The notes beneath the pieces are model-generated. The model did not search any database and was not told where the DNA came from. It saw only the letters and a list, made by a program, of their open reading frames with translations. This document shows positions 17,413 to 25,120 of a DNA stretch of 33,383 bases, piece by piece. This DNA comes from CAJBIL01 sp044359525 (GTDB lineage Bacteria > Pseudomonadota > Gammaproteobacteria > Burkholderiales > Rhodocyclaceae), in the NCBI GenBank assembly GCA_044359525.1, contig JBIKLY010000027.1, forward strand, positions 1-33,383, in the 5' to 3' direction. Made by a program: the position numbers and the translations under genes. Within the stretch, counting starts at the first letter, position 1; each line of letters opens with the position of its first letter.

Positions 17413-17468
17413 AAAGTTGTTCGCAGGGCGCCCTGCGTCTGTCTTGAACAACACCTGCGGGAGAAAAA

Positions 17469-18026
17469 ATGAAGCTGTTCAGTTTTCGTAAAACGCAACG
17501 GCCGCACCCGTTGATCCTGGCCGCAGCCGCCTCCGTGATTTCCTTCAGCCTGCTCGGGGTGGGGGCGCTTAGCGGCCTGATTCCGAGTGCTTACTCCAAC
17601 AGCTCGGACGCGGTGCAAAAACGCCGTACGGCCGATGAGCCTTTGTTCTCCGCTACCGATGCCACGCGAAAAACTGTTGCCCCGTCAGCCTGCACCAATT
17701 GCGGATTTGTCGATGCGATACGTACTGTGCAGGTGGACGGCAAGGCCAGTGGTCTGGGTGCGGTCGCGGGTGGCGTGACCGGCGCTGTGGTTGGCAATCA
17801 GATCGGCAGCGGCCACGGGCGCGATGCGATGACCCTGCTCGGTGGCGTGGGCGGTGCTTTTGCCGGGAATTCGATCGAAAAGAATGTCACTCGCCACACG
17901 GTCTATCGCGTTACCGTGCGCATGGATGACGGTTCCTTCCGGACGGTTTCGCAGGCCCATGAACCTGCGGTCGGGATCGGCAGCAAGGTACGGATCATCA
18001 ACGGTTCTCTGGCAGCATTTTCATGA
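17469..18026 (+). CDS. Glycine-zipper 2TM envelope protein
   Basis: A 185-residue protein with an N-terminal hydrophobic helix (about 14-38) that acts as signal or anchor, a variable linker, a short CTNCG motif (about 75-79), and a glycine-zipper 2TM domain (about 92-138) of the rickettsial 17-kDa antigen/SlyB type, built of GxxxG-like repeats such as GGVTGAVVGNQIG and GGVGGAFAGN. A small beta-rich tail follows (about 140-180), as in SlyB-like proteins. It has no lipobox. GGGAG six bases before the ATG is a good ribosome-binding site. It is the first gene behind the predicted GlrR-dependent sigma-54 promoter. Exact function unknown; related proteins sit in the envelope and respond to envelope stress. 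Confidence 0.85.
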   Translation: MKLFSFRKTQRPHPLILAAAASVISFSLLGVGALSGLIPSAYSNSSDAVQKRRTADEPLFSATDATRKTVAPSACTNCGFVDAIRTVQVDGKASGLGAVAGGVTGAVVGNQIGSGHGRDAMTLLGGVGGAFAGNSIEKNVTRHTVYRVTVRMDDGSFRTVSQAHEPAVGIGSKVRIINGSLAAFS

Positions 18027-18037
18027 GAGGAATCCAA

Positions 18038-18247
18038 ATGCGCAATCTGGCCTTGTGTCTGTTGGTCGCCCCGGCCATGCTCGGTGCCTGCAGCACGCCG
18101 CCCACCCGGCAGCAGGTTGGCACGGCGACCGGCGCGGTCGTTGGCGGTGTGGTCGGCGCGGTCGTTACCGGCGGCAGTACGTTGGGTACCGTGGCCGGAG
18201 CGGCTGCCGGCGGTGTGGTGGGTGCGGAAATCGCGAAAAAACACTGA
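18038..18247 (+). CDS. Small glycine-zipper lipoprotein (OsmB-like)
   Basis: A 69-residue predicted lipoprotein: signal peptide with lipobox LGAC and lipidated Cys18, then a mature part made almost wholly of a glycine zipper (TGAVVGGVVGAVVTGG and a second half of similar pattern) and a basic tail. In size and make-up it resembles OsmB-type osmotically inducible lipoproteins. The frame also opens at 18023, but the ATG at 18038 has AGAGG seven bases before it and begins a proper signal peptide. It lies 11 bases after the first glycine-zipper gene and very probably shares its sigma-54 transcript. A strong hairpin follows ten bases after its stop. Confidence 0.85.
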   Translation: MRNLALCLLVAPAMLGACSTPPTRQQVGTATGAVVGGVVGAVVTGGSTLGTVAGAAAGGVVGAEIAKKH

Positions 18248-18256
18248 CCTGCTGCA

Positions 18257-18284
18257 GATGAGGCGGCGCGATCGCCGCCTCATC
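18257..18284. terminator. GC-rich hairpin between convergent operons
   Basis: Perfect 12-base arms (GATGAGGCGGCG / CGCCGCCTCATC) with a four-base loop lie between the lipoprotein gene and the convergent glnD gene, touching the glnD stop. Its position suits a two-way terminator. Neither side has a run of T, so it is not a textbook intrinsic terminator; it could also protect transcript ends. Confidence 0.55.
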
Positions 18285-20865
18285 AATGTTGCAGCTGTTC
18301 CATGATTTCGGTTTCCAGTTTGATACGGCTGACGCTTTCGCCAAGACCGCCGCCACTGATCAGGAAGCGGTCTTCGACCCGTTCGCCAAGCGTGGCGATT
18401 TTGGCAGTATGCAGATGCGCGCCATGTGCAGCCAGCGTGGTTGCTACGGTGTAGAGGAGGCCGGGGCGATCGGCGGCAATTACCGAGAGGACGAAGAGTG
18501 TGCCTTTTTCGTCCGGCTCGATCGTCACCTGTGGCTGAATCGGGAAGTGCTTGACCTGCCTCGACACGCGACCGCCGCCGGGAGCCTCTGGCGGCAACTG
18601 GCGGGTGAGTCGTTCGAACAGTTCGTGTTCGACATAGCTGATCATTTCGCGGTCAATGTCGCGACCACTGACATCCAGCAGCATGAAACTGTCGAGTGCG
18701 TAGCCATGGCGCGTCGTATGTATCTTTGCATCGACAATGTTGTAGCCGGCACGCCCGAAAAAACCGACCAGACGGGCGAACAGATCAGGCTGGTCGGGGG
18801 TGTAGACCATCACCTCAAGCCCCTCGCCCTGCGACGGAATGCGGGCCTTTACGACCGGCTTGTTAACATGGATCTGGTAGTGGAGGGCGCGTGTGTGCCA
18901 GGCGATTTCTTCCGCTGAGTGGCGCAGGAAGTACACCGTATCAAGCTGCTTCCACAGACGCTCATGCACGGTGTCGGACAGCGCAAAATAGCGCAGCAGG
19001 CGCATCGCCTCGCTTTGCCGTTCCTGGATAATGCCCTGCGTCGGTGGTACCTCGCCGCCTGAAAGCAGCAGTTTTCGCGTGGCGCTGAACAGCTGTTCAA
19101 GAAGCTGCCCTTTCCAGGCGTTCCAGACCTTCGGGCTGGTGCCGCGAATGTCGGCAACGGTAAATAGGTAGAGGGCAATCAGGTGACGTTCGTCGGTGAT
19201 TATCCCGGCAAAATTTACGACGACATCCGGGTCGGAAATGTCCTGTTTTTGCGCGACATTTGACATCACAAGGTGCTTGCGTACGAGCCAGACCACCAGT
19301 TCGGCATCATCGGCATCCAGTCCGTGGCTGTCGCAAAAGGCTTGCGCATCAACGGTGCCCAGTTCTGAGTGATCGCCACCCCGACCTTTTGCAATGTCAT
19401 GGAAGAGGGCGGCGATGTAAAGAACCCAGGGCCGCTCAAAATCGCTGATCAGGCGGCTGCATACCGGGTATTCATGCGCGAATTCATCCATCGTGAAGCG
19501 GCGCAGATTGCGCATCACCTGCAGGATATGCTGATCAACGGTATAGACGTGAAACAGGTCATGCTGCATCTGGCCGACGATCTTGCCGAAGTTGGGCAGA
19601 TAGCGGCCAAGAATGCCGAAGTGGTTCATGCGACGGAATTCGTGAATGACGCCGCGCGGTTGTTTGAAGAGTTCCAGGAAGCGGGCCCGGTTGTCCGGGT
19701 TGCTGCGAAAATCGTCGTCAATCCGGCTGCGTGCCCGCCACTGCGCGCGCAGTGTCCGCGCCGTCATGCCCTTCAGCTCGGGGTGTTGCTGCATGAGCAG
19801 AAAACCCTCCAGAATCGCGCCGGGGGACTTGTTGTAGACATCTTCGTCGACGACATCAAGCAATTCATGCGCATTCTGGAAATGTTCATTGATTGGTGTC
19901 GGTGCCTGATCCGGTGGCGGGAAAATGGCGGCGCCGATGTTCTGGACAAGAATGGCGTTGATCTGGGTAATGGTTTTTGCCGTGCGGTAATACTCCTGCA
20001 TCAGTTGTTCGCTGACCCGGCGCGTTGGCGTGGCTGCGAAGCCAAGCTGCTCGGCGAGCGCTGTCTGGTAGTCGAAGAGCAGGCGATCCTCACGGCGACC
20101 GACGTGGATGTGCAATTGTGTGCGCAGGCGCTGCAGAAAGCCTTCGCAGCGTTCAAGGTGTTGCTCCTCCTCGTGGGTAATGAAGCCATGTCGTTCCAGA
20201 TCAGGCCATCCGTTGCCATAGCCGGCCGCCTGCGCGATCCACAGGATACTTTGCAGGTCACGCAAGCCGCCTGGGCTCTCCTTGCAGTTTGCTTCCAGGC
20301 TGTAAGGTGTTTCCAGATAGCGCAGGTGGCGTTCGTCCTGCTCCATCCGTTTGGCGTGAAAAAACGCCTGGGGGTCAAGGTGGGCCTTGAATCCGGTGAG
20401 GAATTTCGTAAACAGCCGTTCGCTGCCGGTCAGTTGCCGTGCCTCAAGCAGTGAAGTTTGAATCGTGACGTCACCCGCCGCTTCGTCGAGACATTCTTCG
20501 ACGGTGCGCACGCTGTGGCCAATCTCCAGTCCGATATCCCAGAAAAGGCTGACCAATTGTTCGAGACGTTCGGTCAGTGCCGCATCCGGCGGTTTTGGCA
20601 GGAGCAGCAGGAGGTCGATGTCGGAGGCCGGGAACAGCTCGCCGCGCCCATAGCCGCCGACTGCGACCAGGGCAAGCGAAGCGGGAAAACCGAGTTCGTG
20701 CCAGAGATCACAGAGCACCTCGTCAATCAGTTGACTGCGCTCGTGCAGCAGCCGCATGGCATCTGGGTCGCTAAGGTAATGCTCGCGAATCGTCTTTTGT
20801 CCGGTCTGCAGCCGGGATTTAAAGCGCGTGAGCAGGTTGCTGCGGGTTGCTGCGTCTGATTTCAT
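18283..20865 (-). CDS. glnD: Bifunctional PII uridylyltransferase/uridylyl-removing enzyme GlnD
   Basis: Nitrogen sensor that adds UMP to PII proteins when glutamine is low and removes it when glutamine is high. The 860-residue product shows the nucleotidyltransferase motif GGYGRGELFPASDIDLL (about 70-86, with the metal-binding DxD), an HD domain for UMP removal (His489-Asp490 in FHDIAKGRGGDH), and two C-terminal ACT domains (from about 690 and 795) that sense glutamine. The frame is open 21 codons upstream inside map; I chose the ATG at 20865, seven bases after the map stop, which gives the usual length. It follows map in the same operon, an order also seen in E. coli. Confidence 0.96.
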   Translation of the reverse strand: MKSDAATRSNLLTRFKSRLQTGQKTIREHYLSDPDAMRLLHERSQLIDEVLCDLWHELGFPASLALVAVGGYGRGELFPASDIDLLLLLPKPPDAALTERLEQLVSLFWDIGLEIGHSVRTVEECLDEAAGDVTIQTSLLEARQLTGSERLFTKFLTGFKAHLDPQAFFHAKRMEQDERHLRYLETPYSLEANCKESPGGLRDLQSILWIAQAAGYGNGWPDLERHGFITHEEEQHLERCEGFLQRLRTQLHIHVGRREDRLLFDYQTALAEQLGFAATPTRRVSEQLMQEYYRTAKTITQINAILVQNIGAAIFPPPDQAPTPINEHFQNAHELLDVVDEDVYNKSPGAILEGFLLMQQHPELKGMTARTLRAQWRARSRIDDDFRSNPDNRARFLELFKQPRGVIHEFRRMNHFGILGRYLPNFGKIVGQMQHDLFHVYTVDQHILQVMRNLRRFTMDEFAHEYPVCSRLISDFERPWVLYIAALFHDIAKGRGGDHSELGTVDAQAFCDSHGLDADDAELVVWLVRKHLVMSNVAQKQDISDPDVVVNFAGIITDERHLIALYLFTVADIRGTSPKVWNAWKGQLLEQLFSATRKLLLSGGEVPPTQGIIQERQSEAMRLLRYFALSDTVHERLWKQLDTVYFLRHSAEEIAWHTRALHYQIHVNKPVVKARIPSQGEGLEVMVYTPDQPDLFARLVGFFGRAGYNIVDAKIHTTRHGYALDSFMLLDVSGRDIDREMISYVEHELFERLTRQLPPEAPGGGRVSRQVKHFPIQPQVTIEPDEKGTLFVLSVIAADRPGLLYTVATTLAAHGAHLHTAKIATLGERVEDRFLISGGGLGESVSRIKLETEIMEQLQH

Positions 20866-20872
20866 TGCTGGC

Positions 20873-21673
20873 TTATTTGATCCATTCGGGTTGCGGACGC
20901 GTTCCCGAGGAAACGGTGAGGACTTCAAAACCGCTTTCGGTGACCAGAATCGTGTGTTCCCACTGCGCAGACAGGCTGTGATCCTTGGTGACTATCGTCC
21001 ATCCGTCGGAAAGTTCGCGAATTCCTGCCTTTCCGGCATTGATCATGGGTTCGATGGTGAAAATCATCCCGGCTTCAATGCGGACACCCGTGCCGGCCAT
21101 GCCGTAGTGCACGACCTGTGGATCTTCGTGAAATTTTGCGCCGATCCCGTGGCCACAGAATTCACGAACTACCGAATAACCGGCTTTCTCGGCATGGCGC
21201 TGGATGGCGCTGCCGATGTCGCCGAGATAAGCGCCGGCTTTGACTTGTGCGATACCCAGCCAGAGGCACTCAAAAGTGACCTCGCACAGGCGTTTGGCCT
21301 GAATTGAAGCTTCGCCGACATGAAACATGCGGCTGGTATCGCCGTGATAGCCGTCCTTGATCGTCGTGATGTCAAGATTGACGATGTCGCCGTGCTTAAG
21401 CTGCTTGTCGCCCGGCACGCCGTGGCAGACCTGATGGTTGATCGAGGTGCAGATCGACTTTGGATAGGGCTTGTAGCCGGCCGGTGCATAGTTGAGCGGG
21501 GCCGGAATGCAGCCTTGCACATTGACCATGTAGTCATGGCAAAGCTGATCGAGCTCACCGGTTGTGATCCCCGGTTTTACGTAGGGCGCAATGTAGTCGA
21601 GAACTTCGCCGGCAAGGCGGCCGGCAATACGCATTTTTTCAATTTCGGCGGGGGATTTCAGCGTGATGCTCAT
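20873..21673 (-). CDS. map: Type I methionine aminopeptidase
   Basis: Removes the N-terminal methionine from new proteins after deformylation. The 266-residue protein has all five metal ligands of the family: Asp101, Asp112, His175 (in CGHGIG), Glu208 (in TIEPM) and Glu239, plus the substrate-binding His84. It lies upstream of glnD by seven bases and is divergent from rpsB, as in many proteobacteria. The ATG has no obvious ribosome-binding site; no better start is available. A likely promoter lies about 60 bases upstream. Confidence 0.97.
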   Translation of the reverse strand: MSITLKSPAEIEKMRIAGRLAGEVLDYIAPYVKPGITTGELDQLCHDYMVNVQGCIPAPLNYAPAGYKPYPKSICTSINHQVCHGVPGDKQLKHGDIVNLDITTIKDGYHGDTSRMFHVGEASIQAKRLCEVTFECLWLGIAQVKAGAYLGDIGSAIQRHAEKAGYSVVREFCGHGIGAKFHEDPQVVHYGMAGTGVRIEAGMIFTIEPMINAGKAGIRELSDGWTIVTKDHSLSAQWEHTILVTESGFEVLTVSSGTRPQPEWIK

Positions 21674-21729
21674 TGGTTGTGGATTCAGTGCGCAAAGGAT
21701 TGGACGGGTGGGGCGGGTGAAGAAGGCGA

Positions 21730-21758
21730 AGAATAAAGGAAGCGGCCGGTTTGGGCAA
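21730..21758 (-). promoter_or_regulatory. Possible promoter of map-glnD
   Basis: On the minus strand TTGCCC (21753-21758) and TATTCT (21730-21735) are 17 bases apart and lie about 57 bases upstream of the map ATG. The match to sigma-70 consensus is moderate. Confidence 0.4.
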
Positions 21759-21814
21759 TTTGTCGGCGTGCCGGTTCAGTTTTCACCGAAGAATATCCGG
21801 AAAGCACGCCGGAA

Positions 21815-21844
21815 TTGAATTTCCCTGGTGTTCAGTGCTACAAT
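21815..21844 (+). promoter_or_regulatory. Sigma-70 promoter of rpsB
   Basis: TTGAAT (21815-21820) and TACAAT (21839-21844) with an 18-base spacer, each one or two bases from consensus. Transcription would start near 21851, about 170 bases before the rpsB ATG. Confidence 0.6.
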
Positions 21845-21850
21845 CGTCGG

Positions 21851-22021
21851 GTTTCGCTGGCCGGTGCTGGTGAAATTAACGCGTGCCATGGTGGCGCGCA
21901 AGATGTGTCGCTTCGGCACGTCAATTACACACATTCGCCTGTTCTTCAAGGGTGTCCGCCGAAAGATCAAGGCGGGCTGCAGGTGGGCGAATGGTGGTTC
22001 AACCCTTATGGAGTAACAAGT
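21851..22021 (+). promoter_or_regulatory. Long rpsB leader, possible S2 autoregulatory region
   Basis: The region between the predicted start of transcription and the rpsB ATG is about 170 bases and holds no convincing gene. It contains inverted repeats, among them an imperfect one around the CGCGTGCCATGGTGGCGCG segment near 21881-21900. Long rpsB leaders that let ribosomal protein S2 repress its own operon are known in other proteobacteria; I infer, but cannot show, the same here. The rest of the 349-base map-rpsB gap (21674-21814) holds the map promoter region and nothing else I recognise. Confidence 0.4.
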
Positions 22022-22768
22022 ATGTCCGCAACCATGCGTCAAATGCTCGAGGCCGGTGTTCACTTCGGCCACCAAACCCGTTTCTGGAACCCGAAGATGG
22101 CGCAGTACATCTTTGGCGCCCGTAGCAAGATTCACATCGTCAACCTTGAAAAGACGCTGGCCAATTACAACGAAGCCATGGCTTTCGTGCGTAAGCTGTC
22201 GTCGAACAAGGGCAATATCCTGTTTGTCAGCACCAAGCGCCAGGCGCGCGAGATCCTTGCTGAAGAAGCCGCCCGCAGCGGTTCTTCGTATGTCGATCAG
22301 CGCTGGCTCGGCGGCATGCTGACCAACTTCAAGACGATCAAGCAATCGACCAAGCGTCTGAAAGACATGGAGCTGATGGTCGAAGACGGCTCGCTGGAGA
22401 AGCTTGGCAAGAAGGAAGCGCTGATGACTCAGCGCGAACTCGTCAAGCTGCAGAAGTCCATCGGCGGTATCAAGAACATGAACACGCTGCCGGACGCGCT
22501 GTTCGTCATCGACGTCGGCTATCACAAGATTGCGATCACCGAAGCCAACAAGCTGGGCATCCCGGTTATTGCCGTCGTTGATACCAACCATTCTCCGGAA
22601 GGCGTCGATTACGTCATTCCGGGTAACGATGACTCCTCACGCGCCATCCGCCTGTACGCTCGCGGCGTCGCTGATGCGATCCTTGAAGGTCGCAGCCAGT
22701 TTGTCGAAGAAATCATTGCTGCTGGATCGGGCGATGACTTCGTCGAAGAGGAAGAAGCGGCTGAGTAA
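22022..22768 (+). CDS. rpsB: 30S ribosomal protein S2
   Basis: Small-subunit ribosomal protein of 248 residues. The start MSATMRQMLEAGVHFGHQTR and the signature segments GTRxxxHIVNLEKT-like (residues 35-45) and DVGYHKIAITEANKLGIP (about 160-177) are typical of S2. The frame is open much further upstream, but the ATG at 22022 is preceded by GGAG nine bases away and gives the normal length. An acidic tail (EEEEAAE type) ends the protein. It is followed by tsf after 116 bases, as in nearly all proteobacteria. Confidence 0.98.
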   Translation: MSATMRQMLEAGVHFGHQTRFWNPKMAQYIFGARSKIHIVNLEKTLANYNEAMAFVRKLSSNKGNILFVSTKRQAREILAEEAARSGSSYVDQRWLGGMLTNFKTIKQSTKRLKDMELMVEDGSLEKLGKKEALMTQRELVKLQKSIGGIKNMNTLPDALFVIDVGYHKIAITEANKLGIPVIAVVDTNHSPEGVDYVIPGNDDSSRAIRLYARGVADAILEGRSQFVEEIIAAGSGDDFVEEEEAAE

Positions 22769-22781
22769 TTCCTGATTTTGT

Positions 22782-22816
22782 GGACTGTTGGCGTTCGGCG
22801 ACCTGCGCGACAGTCC
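22782..22816 (+). other. Hairpin 1 in the rpsB-tsf gap
   Basis: Perfect seven-base arms GGACTGT (22782-22788) and ACAGTCC (22810-22816) with further GCG/CGC pairing possible inside the 21-base loop. No T run follows. It may be an attenuator or a processing site between rpsB and tsf. Confidence 0.45.
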
Positions 22817-22844
22817 GGTGATTCATGTTGTGTTGAATGAGGCG

Positions 22845-22863
22845 CGGCCGGTAATCCCGGCCG
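22845..22863 (+). other. Hairpin 2 in the rpsB-tsf gap, just before tsf
   Basis: Perfect seven-base arms CGGCCGG and CCGGCCG around a five-base loop, ending 21 bases before the tsf ATG. No T run follows. Partial termination between rpsB and tsf is known in E. coli, so an attenuating role is plausible. Confidence 0.45.
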
Positions 22864-22884
22864 TGTCCGCAAGTGGAGATGAAA

Positions 22885-23781
22885 ATGGCGGAAATTACCG
22901 CAACGATGGTGAAAGAGCTGCGCGAAAAAACCGACGCGCCGATGATGGAATGCAAAAGGGCGCTGACCGAAGCCGCTGGCGATATGGTCAAGGCCGAAGA
23001 GATTTTGCGCGTCAAGCTGGGTTCCAAGGCCAGCAAGGCAGCAACCCGGATTACCGCTGAAGGCGTTGTTGGCATCCATATTTCGGCCGACGGCAAGCTT
23101 GGCGCCATGATCGAAGTCAATTGCGAAACCGACTTCGTCGCCAAGAATGACGATTTCCTGAATCTGACCAAGGATTGTGCCGAACTGATCGCCGCCAAAA
23201 ATCCGGCAGACGTCGCTGCACTGTCCGCATTGCCCTTGGGTGATGCGACGGTTGAAGCGGCGCGCAGCGCACTGGTTGGCAAGATTGGTGAGAACTTGTC
23301 GATTCGTCGCTTTGTTCGCGTCGAGGCCAAAGGCCAGCTCGCTTCCTACATTCACGGTGGCGCCAAGATTGGCGTGCTGCTGGATCTAGTCGGCGGTGAT
23401 GCGCAACTGGGCAAGGATCTGGGTATGCACATTGCTGCGTCGAAGCCGAAGTCACTCGATTCGTCGGGTGTTTCAGCCGATCTGATCGACAGCGAGCGCC
23501 GTGTTGCCATCGAAAAAGCCAAGGAAGCCGGCAAGCCGGAAGCAATGATCGAAAAGATCGCCGAAGGTTCGGTGCAGAAATTCCTCAAGGAAGTGACGCT
23601 GCTCGGTCAGGTCTTCGTCAAGGCGGAAGACGGCAAGCAAACCATCGAGCAACTGCTGAAAGCCAAGGGTGCTTCAATCGCCAGCTTCACGCTGTTCATG
23701 GTTGGCGAAGGAATCGAAAAGAAGGTTAACGACTTTGCTGCTGAAGTTGCCGCCCAGGCAGCGGCTGCTGCTCAGAAGTAG
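22885..23781 (+). CDS. tsf: Translation elongation factor Ts
   Basis: Guanine nucleotide exchange factor that regenerates EF-Tu-GTP. The 298-residue protein has the N-terminal UBA-like part with LREKTDAPMMECKRAL (about 12-27) and the core motif CETDFVAKND (about 79-88), which contacts EF-Tu. Alanine-rich C-terminus. I chose the ATG at 22885 (MAEITATMVKELR); another ATG four codons earlier is closer to the GGAG and is less likely. It lies between rpsB and pyrH. Confidence 0.98.
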   Translation: MAEITATMVKELREKTDAPMMECKRALTEAAGDMVKAEEILRVKLGSKASKAATRITAEGVVGIHISADGKLGAMIEVNCETDFVAKNDDFLNLTKDCAELIAAKNPADVAALSALPLGDATVEAARSALVGKIGENLSIRRFVRVEAKGQLASYIHGGAKIGVLLDLVGGDAQLGKDLGMHIAASKPKSLDSSGVSADLIDSERRVAIEKAKEAGKPEAMIEKIAEGSVQKFLKEVTLLGQVFVKAEDGKQTIEQLLKAKGASIASFTLFMVGEGIEKKVNDFAAEVAAQAAAAAQK

Positions 23782-23802
23782 AACTGCAGGGGACTGACGA
23801 CC

Positions 23803-24525
23803 ATGACCGAAGCGACGCCTAAATTCAAACGTATCCTGCTCAAGATCTCGGGTGAGGCGCTGATGGGCGCTGATGCTTACGGGATCAATCGCCAGACGAT
23901 TTCGGAAATCGTCGAGGAGATCAAGTCGGTCGTTGATATGGGCGTGCAGGTCGGGGTTGTCATTGGTGGCGGCAACATCTTTCGCGGGGTTGCTGCCTCC
24001 GCCTCCGGCATGGATCGCGCTCAGGCTGACTACATGGGTATGCTGGCGACGGTGATGAACGGCCTGGCCTTGCATGATGCAATGCGTGCTGCCGGGTTGG
24101 TTTCCCGTGTTCAGTCGGCATTGAATATTGAGCAGGTGGTCGAGCCGTACATACGTGGCAAGGCGATCCGCTATCTGGAGCAGGGACGGACGGTGATTTT
24201 TACGGCCGGTACCGGTAACCCGTTTTTTACCACCGACACCGCTGCAGCGCTGCGTGGCGCAGAGATCGGTGCCGAAATCGTGCTCAAGGCAACGAAGGTT
24301 GACGGCATCTATACGGCCGATCCCAAAAAGGATCCTGCAGCCACCCGTTACGACCGGATCAGTTTCAATGAGGCAATTTCGCAGAACCTCGGCGTCATGG
24401 ATGCAACCGCTTTTGCACTCTGTCGTGATCAGAAATTGCCGATCAACGTCTTCTCGATTTTCAAGCAAGGCGCGTTGAAGCGGGTCGTGTTGGGCGAGAA
24501 CGAAGGCACGTTGGTGTATTGCTGA
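23803..24525 (+). CDS. pyrH: UMP kinase PyrH
   Basis: Phosphorylates UMP to UDP for pyrimidine nucleotide supply. The 240-residue, amino-acid-kinase-fold protein shows LLKISGEALMG (12-22), GVVIGGGNIFRG (51-62) and the TGNPFFTTDTAAALR segment (about 138-152) typical of bacterial UMP kinases. The ATG is 21 bases after tsf, with AGGGGA before it. The next gene, frr, starts 11 bases after its stop. Confidence 0.98.
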   Translation: MTEATPKFKRILLKISGEALMGADAYGINRQTISEIVEEIKSVVDMGVQVGVVIGGGNIFRGVAASASGMDRAQADYMGMLATVMNGLALHDAMRAAGLVSRVQSALNIEQVVEPYIRGKAIRYLEQGRTVIFTAGTGNPFFTTDTAAALRGAEIGAEIVLKATKVDGIYTADPKKDPAATRYDRISFNEAISQNLGVMDATAFALCRDQKLPINVFSIFKQGALKRVVLGENEGTLVYC

Positions 24526-24536
24526 GGGAGATTGAA

Positions 24537-25097
24537 ATGTCGATTGCAGAAATCAAGAATACCACCGAACAAAAAATGCAAAAGTCGCTTGAGTCGCTCA
24601 AGACCGACCTCACCAAAGTGCGTACCGGTCGCGCGCATATCGGTTTGCTCGATCACGTACAGGTCGAATATTACGGTTCGCTGGTGCCGGTCAATACGGT
24701 GGCTAACATCAGCCTGATCGATTCACGGACAATTGGCGTCCAGGCTTGGGAAAAAGGTATGGCACCCAAGGTGGAAAAGGCGATTCGTGATGCCGATCTG
24801 GGTTTGAACCCGGCGTCGCAGGGCGACCTGATTCGTGTACCGATGCCCGCGCTGACCGAAGAGCGCCGCCGGGACCTGATCAAGGTGGTCAAAGGCGAGG
24901 GCGAAGACACCAAGGTCGCACTGCGCAATCTTCGTCGTGATGCCAACGCCACGCTGAAGGAACTGCTCAAGAATAAGGAGTGCTCCGAAGATGATGAGCG
25001 GCGTGCGCAGGAAGATGTCCAGAAGCTTACCGATCGCTACGTTGCCGAAGTCGATAAGCAATTGATCCAGAAAGAAACCGAATTGATGGCGGTCTGA
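24537..25097 (+). CDS. frr: Ribosome recycling factor
   Basis: Splits post-termination ribosomes together with EF-G. The 186-residue length and the motifs KVRTGRAH (about 29-36), YYGS-VPVNTVANIS (about 45-59) and LTEERRRDLIKVVK (about 103-116) are diagnostic. The frame opens six codons earlier, overlapping pyrH, but the ATG at 24537 has GAGGGAG at about seven bases and yields the normal start MSIAEIKN. Confidence 0.98.
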   Translation: MSIAEIKNTTEQKMQKSLESLKTDLTKVRTGRAHIGLLDHVQVEYYGSLVPVNTVANISLIDSRTIGVQAWEKGMAPKVEKAIRDADLGLNPASQGDLIRVPMPALTEERRRDLIKVVKGEGEDTKVALRNLRRDANATLKELLKNKECSEDDERRAQEDVQKLTDRYVAEVDKQLIQKETELMAV

Positions 25098-25120
25098 GGA
25101 TCCCAGGAGAGATACGCCCG

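Noticed and set aside
17424..17468. GlmY-like small RNA after the sigma-54 promoter
   Set aside because: Only about 45 bases lie before the next start codon, too short for such an RNA, and no hairpin with a T run is present.
19369..20454. Plus-strand open frame of 361 codons inside glnD
   Set aside because: Antisense shadow of conserved GlnD sequence, no family resemblance.
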